From Nostoc sphaeroides (GTDB lineage Bacteria; Cyanobacteriota; Cyanobacteriia; Cyanobacteriales; Nostocaceae): a stretch of 64,000 nt of DNA. Location of the stretch: NCBI RefSeq assembly GCF_003443655.1, contig NZ_CP031941.1, positions 2,723,501 through 2,787,500 of the forward strand. Direction: 5' to 3'. The notes below the pieces were generated by a model that did no database searches, had not been told where the DNA came from, and worked only from the letters and a program-made list of their open reading frames with translations. Positions 1-9,274 of this stretch are shown here, one piece after another. Numbering within the stretch: position 1 is the stretch's first letter; every line of letters begins with the position of its first letter. The position numbers and the translations under genes were made by a program.

Positions 1-610
1 TACTTAGTTATAAATTTACCATATACTCGATTTACTTCATTACCCTTACAGAGTGCTGATTTGATGACTAGGTTGGTCAAATTTGTAACTCAATATAAAC
101 ACAGTGGGGATTGGATTGTGTTTCTAAATATGTATAAGTGTATCTAAATTTGAGAATTTTGTTATAAAAATTGAGGTGTGCCATCAGCGATCGCCAGTTA
201 AATTGGGCTAAATTGATTAAAATAAGTTGGAATCGAAGTCGTAATCATTAAAATTTGATTGGGAAATTATAAAGCTTTCAAAATTTGGTCAATATTACTC
301 TATAAGAAAGGAATACCAAAATTTCTCAATCCCGAAAATAAGCTGAAGATAAAGATGCAAAATTTGGGAATCAATTTAGGATGTGCAATACGTAACCCTG
401 TTTGCAACTATCTAAAAATATGACATCTGCGAGCGGCAAAGTCAGGCTTTGCCTGGATAGCTAAGAGTGGGAGAGGAAAGTTTCTTTTGTTCAATCTACA
501 AGTAAAATTCATGGCTGATGTTGCTGCCTAAGTACTATGAGTGCGGGACACGCCTCATCTAGACAATCGCTTACTTGGCAGAAATTAGGTATTTATCTTC
601 AGGAGATTTC
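1..610. other. Intergenic region upstream of the transhydrogenase operon
   Basis: I see no supportable gene here. The stretch is AT-rich, with one HIP1-like site near 187 and a short imperfect hairpin-like phrase near 430-460. The promoter of the transhydrogenase operon is presumably in the last 200 bases, but I cannot place it. A clear Shine-Dalgarno AGGAG at 601-605 lies just before the ATG at 611. Confidence 0.5.
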
Positions 611-1783
611 ATGAGAATAGCAGTTGCTAAAGAAATTGAAGTTTGTGAACGTCGTGTGGCATTAATTCCTGACACCGTTACCCGATTGGTAAAACAAGGT
701 TTGGAAGTTTGGGTAGAAACAGGTGCAGGAGAACGATCATTTTTTGGCGATTCTGACTATGAAGCCGCAGGAGCCACAATAATCAGCGATACTGCCAAAT
801 TATGGGGCGAAACAGATATTCTGTTGAAAGTTAGCCCACCGCAAGAACGAGAAGATGGACGCTCAGAAATTGATTTGCTAAAGGAAGGGGCTGTTTTACT
901 CAGTTTCCTCAATCCCTTGGGAAATCCTGTTGTAGCACAGCAACTAGCAAATCGGAAAATCACAGCCTTGAGTATGGAAATGATCCCCCGTACTACCAGG
1001 GCGCAAAGTATGGATGCTTTGTCCTCGCAAGCTTCATTAGCAGGTTACAAGGCTGTATTAATTGCCGCAGCTGCATTACCGAAATATTTCCCAATGTTAA
1101 CCACAGCCGCAGGGACGATCGCTCCAGCGAAAGTATTTATTATGGGTGCTGGTGTAGCGGGATTGCAAGCGATCGCCACCGCCAGACGTTTGGGAGCAGT
1201 GGTAGAAGCCTTTGATATCCGTCCCGCCGTCAAAGAAGAAGTGCAAAGCTTAGGGGCAAAATTCGTTGAAGTCAAATTAGAAGAAGAAACCGTTGCTGCT
1301 GGTGGTTACGCTAAGGAAATTTCTGAGGCTAGCAAACAACGCACCCAAGAAGTTGTCGCCGAACACGTCAAAAATTCTGATGTAGTTATTACTACAGCCC
1401 AAGTTCCTGGGAGACAAGCACCACGGCTAGTTACAGAAGAAATGGTGGCACAAATGAAACCAGGTTCCGTGATTGTGGATTTGGCTGCTGAACAAGGTGG
1501 TAACTGCGCTTGCACCGAACCCGGCAAAGATATTGTCTGGAACGGTGTAACAATTATCGGCCCCATCAATCTCCCATCGTCGATGCCAATTCACGCCAGC
1601 CAATTGTATGCCAAGAACGTAACATCGTTGATGCAATTGCTAATTAAAGACAAAGCTTTGCAGGTGGACTTTGGCGACGACATCGTTGATGCAGCTTGCG
1701 TTACCCACGCAGGTGAAATTCGCAATCAACGAGTGCGGGATGCGCTACAAGCTTTGAATACTCAACAACCGGCGGTTAATTAG
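611..1783 (+). CDS. pntA: NAD(P) transhydrogenase alpha subunit, part 1 (PntAA)
   Basis: This is the NAD(H)-binding domain I of proton-translocating transhydrogenase, which couples hydride transfer between NADH and NADP+ to proton movement across the membrane. The protein opens MRIAVAKEIEVCERRVALIPDTV and has a Rossmann segment KVFIMGAGVAGLQAIATARRLGA near residue 185, typical of the alanine dehydrogenase/PntA family. An in-frame ATG lies upstream at 575, but AGGAG sits 5 bases before the ATG at 611, which matches the family start. The membrane part is on separate genes (1909 and 2199), the usual split arrangement in cyanobacteria. The three genes form one operon, with a heptamer-repeat spacer after this one. 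Confidence 0.95.
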   Translation: MRIAVAKEIEVCERRVALIPDTVTRLVKQGLEVWVETGAGERSFFGDSDYEAAGATIISDTAKLWGETDILLKVSPPQEREDGRSEIDLLKEGAVLLSFLNPLGNPVVAQQLANRKITALSMEMIPRTTRAQSMDALSSQASLAGYKAVLIAAAALPKYFPMLTTAAGTIAPAKVFIMGAGVAGLQAIATARRLGAVVEAFDIRPAVKEEVQSLGAKFVEVKLEEETVAAGGYAKEISEASKQRTQEVVAEHVKNSDVVITTAQVPGRQAPRLVTEEMVAQMKPGSVIVDLAAEQGGNCACTEPGKDIVWNGVTIIGPINLPSSMPIHASQLYAKNVTSLMQLLIKDKALQVDFGDDIVDAACVTHAGEIRNQRVRDALQALNTQQPAVN

Positions 1784-1798
1784 GGAACGGGGAATGGG

Positions 1799-1887
1799 GA
1801 GTTAAGAGTTAGGAGTTAGGAGTTAGGAGTTATAAGAATTCTTTCCCCAATGCCCAATGCCCAATGCCCAATGCCTAATGCCCAATT
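1799..1887. repeat. Two short tandem heptamer repeat tracts
   Basis: The first tract repeats GAGTTAG (1801-1832). The second repeats CCCAATG (1846-1885). Such heptameric short tandem repeats are typical of filamentous cyanobacterial intergenic DNA. They separate pntAA from pntAB without an obvious terminator. Confidence 0.85.
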
Positions 1888-1908
1888 AATTAAAGGAGTT
1901 TTGATTTC

Positions 1909-2202
1909 ATGACAGAGGCATTACTTGCTGCTTTGTTTGTATTTGTTTTGGCATCTTTTATCGGCTTTGAAGTCATCAACAAAATCCCACCGACTCTACA
2001 CACACCGTTAATGTCAGGCTCAAACGCGATTTCTGGGATTGCGGTACTTGGAGCAATAGTTGCTGCTGGTGCGAGAGATACGAGTGTGTCAGTAATTCTC
2101 GGTTTGATTGCTGTGGTACTGGCGACAATCAACGTTGTAGGCGGTTTTTTAGTGACTGACAGAATGTTGCAAATGTTCAAGAAGAAGGAGATTAAAGCGT
2201 GA
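1909..2202 (+). CDS. NAD(P) transhydrogenase alpha subunit, part 2 (PntAB)
   Basis: A 97-residue protein with about three hydrophobic helices, matching the membrane portion of the alpha subunit when it is encoded separately. It includes the characteristic stretch HTPLMSGSNAISGI near residues 30-43. AAAGGAG precedes the ATG by about 11 bases. Its stop overlaps the GTG start of pntB (GTGA at 2199-2202), so the two membrane subunits are probably translationally coupled. Confidence 0.93.
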   Translation: MTEALLAALFVFVLASFIGFEVINKIPPTLHTPLMSGSNAISGIAVLGAIVAAGARDTSVSVILGLIAVVLATINVVGGFLVTDRMLQMFKKKEIKA

Positions 2203-3605
2203 GCGACTTTTTACCAACTGGCATTCAGCTGACGTACTTAGTCGCTGCATCGTTATTCATTCTGGGCTTGAAAAAGCTGGGATCGCCTGCTACAGCGAGA
2301 AACGGTAATCTCGTTGCGGCTGTGGGGATGCTACTGGCAATTGTGGCGACAATGCTCGATCAGCATGTGTTGAATTACGAGATGATATTGTTGGGCTTGG
2401 CGATTGGATCGGGAATTGGTGCGATCGTAGCCTACAAAGTCCAAATGACCGAAATGCCCCAAATGGTGGGTTTACTCAACGGTTTGGGTGGTGCAGCTTC
2501 GGCGCTAGTAGCCGTTGCCGAATTCTGGCGGTTATTAGATAGTTCTCAGCCGATACCCCTTGATGTAAACATTTCCATGCTATTGGACGTGTTAATCGGT
2601 GGTGTTACCTTCACGGGTAGTTTTTTAGCCTTTGCGAAATTGCAAGGTTTAATTAGCGGTTCTCCGATTACGTTTCCATTCCAGCAACCATTTAACCTCT
2701 TGCTTCTGGGTGCTTATATCGTAGGTAGTGCCTATTTAATCATCACACCAGATAGCTTACCCATATTCTTGGGAGTGGTTGGCGTTTCATTAGTATTGGG
2801 CGTGATGTTCGTCATCCCCATTGGTGGCGGCGATATGCCAGTAGTAATCTCGCTGTTGAACTCCTTGTCAGGTGTGGCGGCGGCGGCTGCTGGGTTCGTG
2901 GTGATGAACAATATGTTAATCATCGCTGGTGCTTTAGTGGGAGCATCTGGCTTAATCCTTACTGAGATTATGTGTAAGGCGATGAACCGCTCCTTATTTA
3001 GTGTGCTGTTCAGCGCTTTTGGTACAGGTTCTAGTTCTGGTGGTGCTGCTGCTAGTGGTGGTGCAACTGATCAAACTGTTCGCAGCATTGATCCTGAAGA
3101 AGGGGCGATGATGTTGGGTTATGCCCGTTCTGTGGTAATTGTACCTGGTTATGGTATGGCAGTTGCCCAAGCGCAACATAGCGTCCGGGAATTGTCAGAT
3201 CAGTTAGAAAAAATGGGCGTTGATGTCAAGTATGCTATTCACCCCGTTGCTGGGAGAATGCCGGGGCACATGAATGTGTTGCTGGCGGAGGCAAATGTGC
3301 CTTATACGCAGTTGTATGACATGGATGATATTAATCCCCAGTTTGATCAAGCGGATGTGGCTTTAGTAATTGGGGCAAATGACGTGGTAAATCCGGCGGC
3401 GCGGAGTGATACAAATAGTCCGATTTATGGTATGCCGATTTTGGAAGTAGATCGGGCGAAGCAGACGATTGTAATTAAGCGCGGGATGAGTACGGGTTTT
3501 GCCGGTGTAGATAATGAGTTGTTCTACAAGGATAAAACTACGATGCTTTTTGGTAGTGCTAAGGATATGGTGGCGAAGTTGGTTTCGGAAGTGAAGCAGC
3601 TTTAA
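2199..3605 (+). CDS. pntB: NAD(P) transhydrogenase beta subunit (PntB)
   Basis: The beta subunit has an N-terminal membrane domain (roughly residues 1-270, about eight to nine hydrophobic helices) and a C-terminal NADP(H)-binding domain III. The latter contains VVIVPGYGMAVAQAQHSVRELSD and later KRGMSTGFAGVDNELF, both hallmarks of PntB. It starts at GTG 2199 with AAGGAG about 9 bases upstream, overlapping the stop of the preceding gene by 4 bases. Full length (468 aa) for the family. With the two upstream genes it makes the complete proton-pumping enzyme. Confidence 0.95.
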   Translation: MSDFLPTGIQLTYLVAASLFILGLKKLGSPATARNGNLVAAVGMLLAIVATMLDQHVLNYEMILLGLAIGSGIGAIVAYKVQMTEMPQMVGLLNGLGGAASALVAVAEFWRLLDSSQPIPLDVNISMLLDVLIGGVTFTGSFLAFAKLQGLISGSPITFPFQQPFNLLLLGAYIVGSAYLIITPDSLPIFLGVVGVSLVLGVMFVIPIGGGDMPVVISLLNSLSGVAAAAAGFVVMNNMLIIAGALVGASGLILTEIMCKAMNRSLFSVLFSAFGTGSSSGGAAASGGATDQTVRSIDPEEGAMMLGYARSVVIVPGYGMAVAQAQHSVRELSDQLEKMGVDVKYAIHPVAGRMPGHMNVLLAEANVPYTQLYDMDDINPQFDQADVALVIGANDVVNPAARSDTNSPIYGMPILEVDRAKQTIVIKRGMSTGFAGVDNELFYKDKTTMLFGSAKDMVAKLVSEVKQL

Positions 3606-4094
3606 GAGAAACGAACCGCAAAGGGCGCAAAGGGCGCAAAGTAAAGAATTTAGAGACTTAGCTTGCCTTGGGGGTGTAATGCTTCTGAGGCAAGTTTTTT
3701 TAAGATTATTTCACGCGAAGGCGCAAAGAAGAGAAAAAATTTAAGAGAGTTGACTTACTTTTGGAATTTAAAAATTTTAAGGTAAACTTTTTAATTAAAC
3801 TTTCAATTTTAATCATCTTCGTTAAGACGGTTTAAAAATTGCTTCCATCTAGACTCAAGTGCTGACTGGCTTGGTTTATATTTAGAGCATCGCTCTCTTC
3901 TGACTCTGTGTTCTCTTCGCCTAATAAGGTTCGTTAAAAAGAGCGATCGCCTGCAAAATCTCCAGTGTGCGATCGCTTGCTTTTTCTTGAAACGCGATCG
4001 CATTAATCTTTCAGTTGAAAACTGAGCCGTATTCGTTCATCAAGTCAATTAGCGATAAAATTTGAATATAGTAAATTTAGTAGAGTTATTTCTC
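3606..4094. repeat. Repeat-rich intergenic region, with copy 1 of an interspersed repeat
   Basis: No credible gene. Near 3620-3645 and 3715-3735 are GGCGCAAAG-type repeats common in Nostoc genomes. At 3929-3976 lies the first copy of an approximately 48-base repeat (GGTTCGTTAAAAAGAGCGAT followed by a spaced second HIP1 core). It recurs almost identically at 4724-4772 and in diverged form at 5448-5494, so each copy contains two HIP1-like sites about 25 bases apart. Confidence 0.75.
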
Positions 4095-4349
4095 ATGAAT
4101 ATTTCCCTTAAACCTGAGCATGAGCAGTTTATTCAATCCCAAATTCAAACTGGGAGATATGCTAATGCAGAAGAATTGATGAACGAAGCATTGAAATTGC
4201 TACAAGCACGAGAACAACGTTTGGAAGAACTTCGGGGAAAAATAGTGATTGGAAAGGAACAAATTGCAAGAGGAGAGGTTACAGATGGTGAGATAGTATT
4301 TGCTCAATTACAAGAAAAAATCAATAAAATTGCTGAGTCTCAAAAATGA
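4095..4349 (+). CDS. Antitoxin, ribbon-helix-helix ParD-like
   Basis: The 84-residue protein begins MNISLKPEHEQFIQSQIQTGRYANAEELMNEALKLL, the classic ParD/CopG-type ribbon-helix-helix N-terminus for DNA binding and dimerisation. The acidic, flexible C-terminal half would wrap and neutralise the toxin. A TTG start at 4062 would add 11 residues, but ATG 4095 gives the family N-terminus. It overlaps the downstream toxin gene by 4 bases (ATGA), the usual translational coupling of a type II toxin-antitoxin operon. Confidence 0.88.
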   Translation: MNISLKPEHEQFIQSQIQTGRYANAEELMNEALKLLQAREQRLEELRGKIVIGKEQIARGEVTDGEIVFAQLQEKINKIAESQK

Positions 4350-4645
4350 GTAACTACTCTTTTTCTGATGAAGCAGTCAAAGATTTAAATACTATTTGTG
4401 AGTATATTGCTCAGAATAGTCCCAGTGCTGCTAGTAAACTTTTTGATGCAATTCGCCAGAAATGCAAATTAGTTGCTGGATTTCCCAACATGGGGAAGAG
4501 TTATGAGCAATTATCTCCCAATCTACGGGGATTTAACATTGAAGAATATATCATCTTATACTATCCCAGAGAAGATGGAATTGATATTACCCGTGTCATG
4601 AGTGGATATAGAGATTTGGAGTCACTATTTTTAGAATTAGAGTGA
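4346..4645 (+). CDS. Toxin of the ParE/RelE superfamily
   Basis: A 99-residue protein, YSFSDEAVKDLNTICEYIAQNSPSAASKLFDAIRQKCKLVAGFPNMGKSYEQLSPNLRGFNIEEYIILY, ending in the typical ITRVMSGYRDLE strand. This is the ParE-type fold. ParE members inhibit gyrase and RelE members cleave mRNA; the sequence fits ParE better, but I cannot exclude the other. It is coupled to the ParD-like gene. Confidence 0.88.
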   Translation: MSNYSFSDEAVKDLNTICEYIAQNSPSAASKLFDAIRQKCKLVAGFPNMGKSYEQLSPNLRGFNIEEYIILYYPREDGIDITRVMSGYRDLESLFLELE

Positions 4646-4723
4646 TATAGCCATAGCCTAATTGTACTTTCATAACAAACGCGATCGCCCCTCTTCTTCC
4701 CTCTGTGTCCTCTGCATCTCTGT

Positions 4724-4772
4724 GGTTCGTTAAAAAGAGCGATCGCCTGCAAAATCTCCAGTGTGCGATCGC
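4724..4772. repeat. Interspersed double-HIP1 repeat, copy 2
   Basis: Nearly identical over its length to 3929-3976. It lies between two toxin-antitoxin modules, with no sign of coding. Confidence 0.8.
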
Positions 4773-4799
4773 ACAATTCTACAAAATAACTAATTTGAC

Positions 4800-5072
4800 T
4801 TACTTTGGAAAATAGCGATAAATATCTTTGCGATGTAACACGCGCTGAAATATTACTGTTTCACCGTCAAATATAATCCCGATCCGATAATCACCTATAC
4901 GAATCCGATAAATATCATCATATCCTTGAAGCTTTTTGATATTAGTAATTTCTTCAAAGTTAGCTATTTGTGGTATTTCTTCAAAAGCAAATACTTTAAT
5001 CGTCTCATAGTAAGGTGTACTTTTGAGCGCTTTTAAATATTTAATAAAACTGGATAGATACTGGGTATTCAC
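4800..5072 (-). CDS. Type II toxin, RelE/ParE family
   Basis: The 90-residue protein has the RelE-like C-terminal signature YRIRIGDYRIGIIFDGETVIFQRVLHRKDIYRYFP, with basic residues (R, R, H-R-K) placed where RelE-family ribosome-dependent RNases carry catalytic residues. It follows its antitoxin with a 4-base overlap on the minus strand. It is unrelated in sequence to the ParE-like toxin 150 bases away, so this is a second, independent module. Confidence 0.87.
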   Translation of the reverse strand: MNTQYLSSFIKYLKALKSTPYYETIKVFAFEEIPQIANFEEITNIKKLQGYDDIYRIRIGDYRIGIIFDGETVIFQRVLHRKDIYRYFPK

Positions 5073-5296
5073 TCTCTTTCTAATTCGGCTAATGCTTCAT
5101 TAATATTTAATGGGGTTTCTTGTTGTACTTCCTTGATTGCTAATATCAATCCTTCATCTTCAATCGCTTCTAATAAGCGTAAATAGTCTTGAAAATCGAT
5201 AATTACTTTACGAATGTTACCTTGAGTATCTGTAATTAATTCTTGAGCAAATGGGTATTGATTGGTTTTCATTTGGGTATTAGTGTTTGTAATCAT
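5069..5296 (-). CDS. Antitoxin partner of the RelE-like toxin
   Basis: This 75-residue protein starts at the ATG at 5296. The reading frame extends further upstream, but that part reads through a repeat and is not credible. The core NQYPFAQELITDTQGNIRKVIIDFQDYLRLLEAIEDEGLILAIKEV resembles the Phd/YefM-like antitoxins often paired with RelE toxins in cyanobacteria. An acidic C-terminus (INEALAELERE) fits toxin binding. It overlaps the toxin by 4 bases. Confidence 0.82.
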   Translation of the reverse strand: MITNTNTQMKTNQYPFAQELITDTQGNIRKVIIDFQDYLRLLEAIEDEGLILAIKEVQQETPLNINEALAELERE

Positions 5297-5447
5297 AGAG
5301 AATTTGATTACCTTTACATAGTACAAGTATAGAAGATTTGGAGTAGGCGATCGCTTCCCTGCGATTTTGGGCGAAAGAAAAAAGCGATATCTAAAACTCC
5401 CAAAGATCGCCTGTTCTCTCCTTACTCCATGTTCTCTGCGCCTCTGT

Positions 5448-5494
5448 GGTTCGTTAAAAAGAGCGATTGCTTGCAAAATCTTCAGCGTGCGATC
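5448..5494. repeat. Interspersed double-HIP1 repeat, copy 3 (diverged)
   Basis: A diverged copy of the repeat at 3929 and 4724; both HIP1 cores have point changes. A fourth fragment, TTCTTTAAAAAGAGCGATCG, follows at 5521-5540. All copies flank toxin-antitoxin genes. Confidence 0.7.
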
Positions 5495-5553
5495 ACTCCC
5501 TTCCTCTGTGCCTCTGTGGTTCTTTAAAAAGAGCGATCGCTCTGGCAATATAA

Positions 5554-6003
5554 TTAAGACTGCGGTGTAACACTGCGCGGATCAACAACTACAATTTCAG
5601 AAAAACGTTTAAAGTCATCAATATTAAATGTAAGTAGATGTGTAATCTGGTGTGTTATCATCGCCGCAACTAAACGTGCATCATGCACCTTTTTTCCCAT
5701 GACTTGGTATTTAACAATTAGAGATTCCCATTCACTAAAAATAGCAGGTATATCAAGGTGTAATATAAATATCTTCTTAAGTTTATCAGTTTCTTCTACT
5801 GCTTGAGCCGTGGATAAACCTAAACCATTACTATTAATTGGTCTTGTAGCAACAGCCCAAAACTCAATGAGATTCTGTGGAATTATATATAATAATTCTC
5901 CTTGTCTCTTGAGCATCAAGATGGCTCTTTGAGTATCAAAGTGCATTGAGCTATTTTTCTGCACCAAACGCAGCAAAATATTAGTATCCACCAAATAGCT
6001 CAT
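5554..6003 (-). CDS. PIN-domain toxin, VapC-like
   Basis: The 149-residue protein starts MSYLVDTNILLRLVQ, with the first PIN-domain acidic residue in LVDTNIL. It has a conserved E in NLIEFWAVATRP and later acidic residues in VHDARLVAAMITHQITHLLTFNIDDFKRF. These match the metal-binding quartet of VapC endoribonucleases. It overlaps the upstream antitoxin by 4 bases. The target RNA cannot be deduced. Confidence 0.9.
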   Translation of the reverse strand: MSYLVDTNILLRLVQKNSSMHFDTQRAILMLKRQGELLYIIPQNLIEFWAVATRPINSNGLGLSTAQAVEETDKLKKIFILHLDIPAIFSEWESLIVKYQVMGKKVHDARLVAAMITHQITHLLTFNIDDFKRFSEIVVVDPRSVTPQS

Positions 6004-6278
6004 AACATTTCATCTTCTCTGGTGTAAATACTCTCTCGACTAATCGCTGCATCTGAAAGTGCTGGCGCTAAAGAAAAAGCAGGACTATTTATTAAATCTG
6101 TTAATATAGCTTCCCATTCTTCCTGAGTTGATACTTGATAAAAAAAACTTTCTTTATGGCTCGTTAAACTATTTTCAATCAGAGATGCAAGATAAACTTC
6201 TACCGATAAACCTTGTGCAGCAGCTTCAGCAATGAGACGAGCCTCTATTTCTGGTTTCAATTGTAGCTGTATAGTCAT
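6000..6278 (-). CDS. Antitoxin of the VapC-like toxin
   Basis: A 92-residue protein, MTIQLQLKPEIEARLIAEAAAQGLSVEVYLASLIENSL, a ribbon-helix-helix N-terminus, followed by an acidic tail. I chose the ATG at 6278 because AGGAGG lies about 7 bases upstream; an in-frame ATG at 6317 lacks this. It overlaps vapC by 4 bases. This is the third toxin-antitoxin pair within 2.2 kb. Confidence 0.85.
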   Translation of the reverse strand: MTIQLQLKPEIEARLIAEAAAQGLSVEVYLASLIENSLTSHKESFFYQVSTQEEWEAILTDLINSPAFSLAPALSDAAISRESIYTREDEML

Positions 6279-6389
6279 TTGTTGCCTCCTAATTCCCTGA
6301 GTTGTAGAAGTCTTCATCTGGATAATAGCAAAAGCGTAAAGATATGCGTAGTTTTATTTAGAAAAAGCTAGCGCAGGCATCGCTAACCC

Positions 6390-8951
6390 CTAAATTGTCC
6401 GTTTTATCGGGATTTCTATCCAGAACTCACAGCCTTTGCCAGGTTCAGAAACACACTTGATATTACCGCCGTGTTTTTCCACAATAATTTGGTAACTAAT
6501 AGATAACCCTAAGCCAGTACCTTGTCCAGGTTGTTTGGTAGTAAAAAAAGGTTCAAAAATGCGCGATCGCTTAATCTCTGGAATTCCACAACCATTGTCA
6601 GCAATGCAAATCAGAATAGTATCCCCGGATATCACTTCTGTACGAATCCAAATTTTAGGATTGTCAATTATTTTTGCAGCTTTTTGTGAGTTTTCTAATG
6701 CATCAATCGCATTGTTGAGAATATTCATAAACACCTGATTCATCTGGGCTGCATAGCAGACGACTGGAGGCAATTCACCATATTGTTTAACTACCTCAAT
6801 AGCCAAAGAATTAGCCTCTGGTTGCAGTCGATGTTGTAAAATCAACAAAGTACTGTCAATGCCTTCATGAAGATCAACGGACTTTATTCCTGCTTCGTCA
6901 AGTCGAGAAAAAATTCGTAATGACAAGACGAGTTGAGAGATTCGCTCTGCCCCCATCTTTATTGAATTCAGAATTTTAGGCAAGTCATCACTAATGAAAT
7001 CTAAATCCAATGCTGCTACTTGGTTTTGAATTTCTCCTGTTGCTTTAGGAGACTGTTTCTGATAAAGACGCAGTAATTTAAATAAATTTTCGGTATGTTC
7101 GGTAACATAGGTGATGTTGCCGTAAATGAAATTAATCGGGTTGTTAATTTCATGTGCTACACCAGCAACTAACTGGCCTAAACCTGCCATTTTCTCACTT
7201 TGAATTAACTGGCTCTGAGTGTACTGTAATTCTTTAAGAGTCTGGGTAAGTTCTTCTTTTTGACGTTGAGTCTGTTTAAGTAATTCCGCTTGTTGAAGTC
7301 CTACCCCCAATTGAGCGCCAACTTGTGCCAATAAGTTGATTTCCTCATCTTGCCAATAACGAGGCTGGGAATTTTGATAAGCTACTAGCAATCCCCACAA
7401 CTTATCGCCCTGCGAAATTGGGACAAAAGCTTCATTCCGTGGATACTTACCCGGTTGCTTTCCTTGTACAAAAACGCCTTCTGTCACGGGCTGCGACTTA
7501 ACCATTGGTGTCCAGCCATCAACAATAGAATCAGCGACAAATTCGCCACTCCAATCAGGATAGAAGCGATAAATTGCTACTCGTTCTACTTGTAATAACC
7601 GACAGACTTCTTGAGTTGTGGTTTTAAAGATGGCTTCAATATCAAGAGACTGACGAATTTTTTCTACGGTGTTCGCTAAGGCCCTTTGTCTTTGAGCAGC
7701 TTTGCTGATCTCTGCTGCTTGGGTTTGCATTTGTTGGATAAATTCCGCTTGCTGCAAAGCTACACCTAGTTGTGTGCCAACTTGGGTAAGCAAGTAAACC
7801 TCATCTTTTTGCCAATCACGGCTTTTGGCATTTTGGTACACTGCTAGCAAGCCCCAGAGCCTCTGACCGTGGTAAATAGCAACGATCGCATAAGCTCTGG
7901 CTTGATATATCTCTAAGATTTTAATGTAGCAGTTGCTAAAGCCTGAATTGTAAATATCATTACAAACACGATACACTTCACATCTGCTAAAGCTACCACC
8001 TTCGGTATCTTGTAAGTAGGTGTCAGCAACTGGAGGTTTAGCTAAATCTTTGGCGCTACATTCGCTGACGTTATCTTTCAATTCCGGCCGTTGCAACTGT
8101 TCATGGATGAGGGAAATCCAACCCTCTGCCACTGATTCAAACACGAATTCACCACTCCAATCGGCATTGAAGCGATAAATAGCCACGCGATCAGCATTTA
8201 GCAGTTGCCTAAGTTCGCCGGTGGTTGTCTGGAAAATGTTTTCCAAGTCTAGAGACTGACGAATTTTCTCAATGGTTATGGCTATGGTTCTTTGCCATTG
8301 GGCTGCTTTTTCTCTGGCTTTTGCTTGTGCTAGTTCTGCTGATTGTAGTTTGACTTGTTCTAGATAATCTGCCTGCTGTAAAGCAACTCCCAGATGTTCG
8401 GCGATTAATTGCACAAACTCAATTTCTGATGCTTCCCATTGCCGAGGGCTACTACATTGATGGATACACAGCAATCCCCATAAATCTTTACCTTTGATTA
8501 AGGGGGCAGTTATATTGGCACGTACCTGAAATCTTTCTAAAATCTGAATATAGCAATCACTAGCATTAACTTGATAAATATCAGCTATTGCTTTAATCCG
8601 ACCTTGCTGATATAATCCTGCAAAATCTTCAGCAAAGCAGTGGTCGCGCAGTTTGGCTGCTAGTGCCGATTCCCATTCTGTTGCCACATCTTCATAGATA
8701 AATTCCCCTTCCCATGCCAAATCAGGATAGAAACGAAACACGGCAACCCGATCGCTTTTCAGAAGCTGGCGGACTTCAGTGACTGTAATTTTGAAGATGG
8801 TTTCTATATCTAGAGACTCGCGGATGCGGGCAATAACTCCAGACAAGGCTTTTTGTTGCTCATTCTGACGTAAGGTGGATGTCACATCTGAATGAGCTTC
8901 TTGCTGTTGTGAATTTGGTTCTATGGGTTGAGCAGTAGAGGAGTTTTCCAT
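6390..8951 (-). CDS. Three-GAF sensor histidine kinase, probable cyanobacteriochrome
   Basis: An 853-residue kinase. GAF1 (about 45-195) contains DHCF at residues 103-106, the DXCF motif of two-cysteine cyanobacteriochromes. It also has the canonical chromophore-site cysteine in SDCYIQIL (C133) and the phytochrome-family phrase [19 protein letters not shown]2 (about 230-400) has a matching cysteine in NCYIKIL (C341). GAF3 (about 435-550) lacks both. A coiled coil leads to the kinase core, with the H-box [13 protein letters not shown] (phosphoacceptor H600) and N, G1 and G2 boxes ([17 protein letters not shown]). The protein has no receiver domain and no membrane segment, so it is a cytosolic, probably light-responsive kinase. 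In many cyanobacteriochromes the residue after the second cysteine is His; here it is Tyr, so bilin binding is inferred, not certain. Confidence 0.85.
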   Translation of the reverse strand: MENSSTAQPIEPNSQQQEAHSDVTSTLRQNEQQKALSGVIARIRESLDIETIFKITVTEVRQLLKSDRVAVFRFYPDLAWEGEFIYEDVATEWESALAAKLRDHCFAEDFAGLYQQGRIKAIADIYQVNASDCYIQILERFQVRANITAPLIKGKDLWGLLCIHQCSSPRQWEASEIEFVQLIAEHLGVALQQADYLEQVKLQSAELAQAKAREKAAQWQRTIAITIEKIRQSLDLENIFQTTTGELRQLLNADRVAIYRFNADWSGEFVFESVAEGWISLIHEQLQRPELKDNVSECSAKDLAKPPVADTYLQDTEGGSFSRCEVYRVCNDIYNSGFSNCYIKILEIYQARAYAIVAIYHGQRLWGLLAVYQNAKSRDWQKDEVYLLTQVGTQLGVALQQAEFIQQMQTQAAEISKAAQRQRALANTVEKIRQSLDIEAIFKTTTQEVCRLLQVERVAIYRFYPDWSGEFVADSIVDGWTPMVKSQPVTEGVFVQGKQPGKYPRNEAFVPISQGDKLWGLLVAYQNSQPRYWQDEEINLLAQVGAQLGVGLQQAELLKQTQRQKEELTQTLKELQYTQSQLIQSEKMAGLGQLVAGVAHEINNPINFIYGNITYVTEHTENLFKLLRLYQKQSPKATGEIQNQVAALDLDFISDDLPKILNSIKMGAERISQLVLSLRIFSRLDEAGIKSVDLHEGIDSTLLILQHRLQPEANSLAIEVVKQYGELPPVVCYAAQMNQVFMNILNNAIDALENSQKAAKIIDNPKIWIRTEVISGDTILICIADNGCGIPEIKRSRIFEPFFTTKQPGQGTGLGLSISYQIIVEKHGGNIKCVSEPGKGCEFWIEIPIKRTI

Positions 8952-9050
8952 TCCCAGTGGGACTTTAAATATTGAAAGTCTTCTATCTCATGATTCCCGT
9001 TGCGATCGCAAAGGTAACAGTTCTTTTCTGGGAATGCCATCAAAAATAGT

Positions 9051-9079
9051 GTAGGGACACGATAATATCGTGTCCCTAC
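9051..9079 (-). terminator. Hairpin terminator after the petN operon
   Basis: A near-perfect 29-base palindrome beginning GTAGGGACACGAT, followed on the minus strand by a run of five T within CTATTTTTG. It lies 27 bases past the stop of the small gene ending at 9106. The same hairpin family is also a dispersed repeat in Nostoc, so it may be both. Confidence 0.65.
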
Positions 9080-9105
9080 AAAAAGATTCTTCAACCACGA
9101 GAAAA

Positions 9106-9267
9106 TTATCGCCGCTTGGGAGTGGCGCTGCGGCTGGTGCGTTTGTCATCATCTCGGCGACGGCGATCGCGCCAATCTGCCACGGTCAAATAACCAATAC
9201 CACCTGTGACTACTACGAGTAGCACTACGGCTACTAAAGTTAAAATACTCAAAAATGGACTTTCCAC
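9106..9267 (-). CDS. Small single-span membrane protein downstream of petN
   Basis: This short gene starts at GTG 9267 and encodes 53 residues: MESPFLSILTLVAVVLLVVV, a small glycine-containing turn, then a strongly basic and acidic tail (DWRDRRRRDDDKRTS...KRR). It has one N-terminal transmembrane helix and a charged cytoplasmic tail. AGAGG lies 4 bases upstream of the start, and the stop of petN is only 7 bases away, so the two are co-transcribed. I do not recognise the family. Its pairing with petN suggests a thylakoid protein, but that is inference. Confidence 0.75.
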   Translation of the reverse strand: MESPFLSILTLVAVVLLVVVTGGIGYLTVADWRDRRRRDDDKRTSRSATPKRR

Positions 9268-9274
9268 AATGCCT

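Noticed and set aside
3809-4003. 64-codon minus-strand frame before the ParD-like gene
   Set aside because: It translates the interspersed double-HIP1 repeat and resembles similar frames over the other copies.
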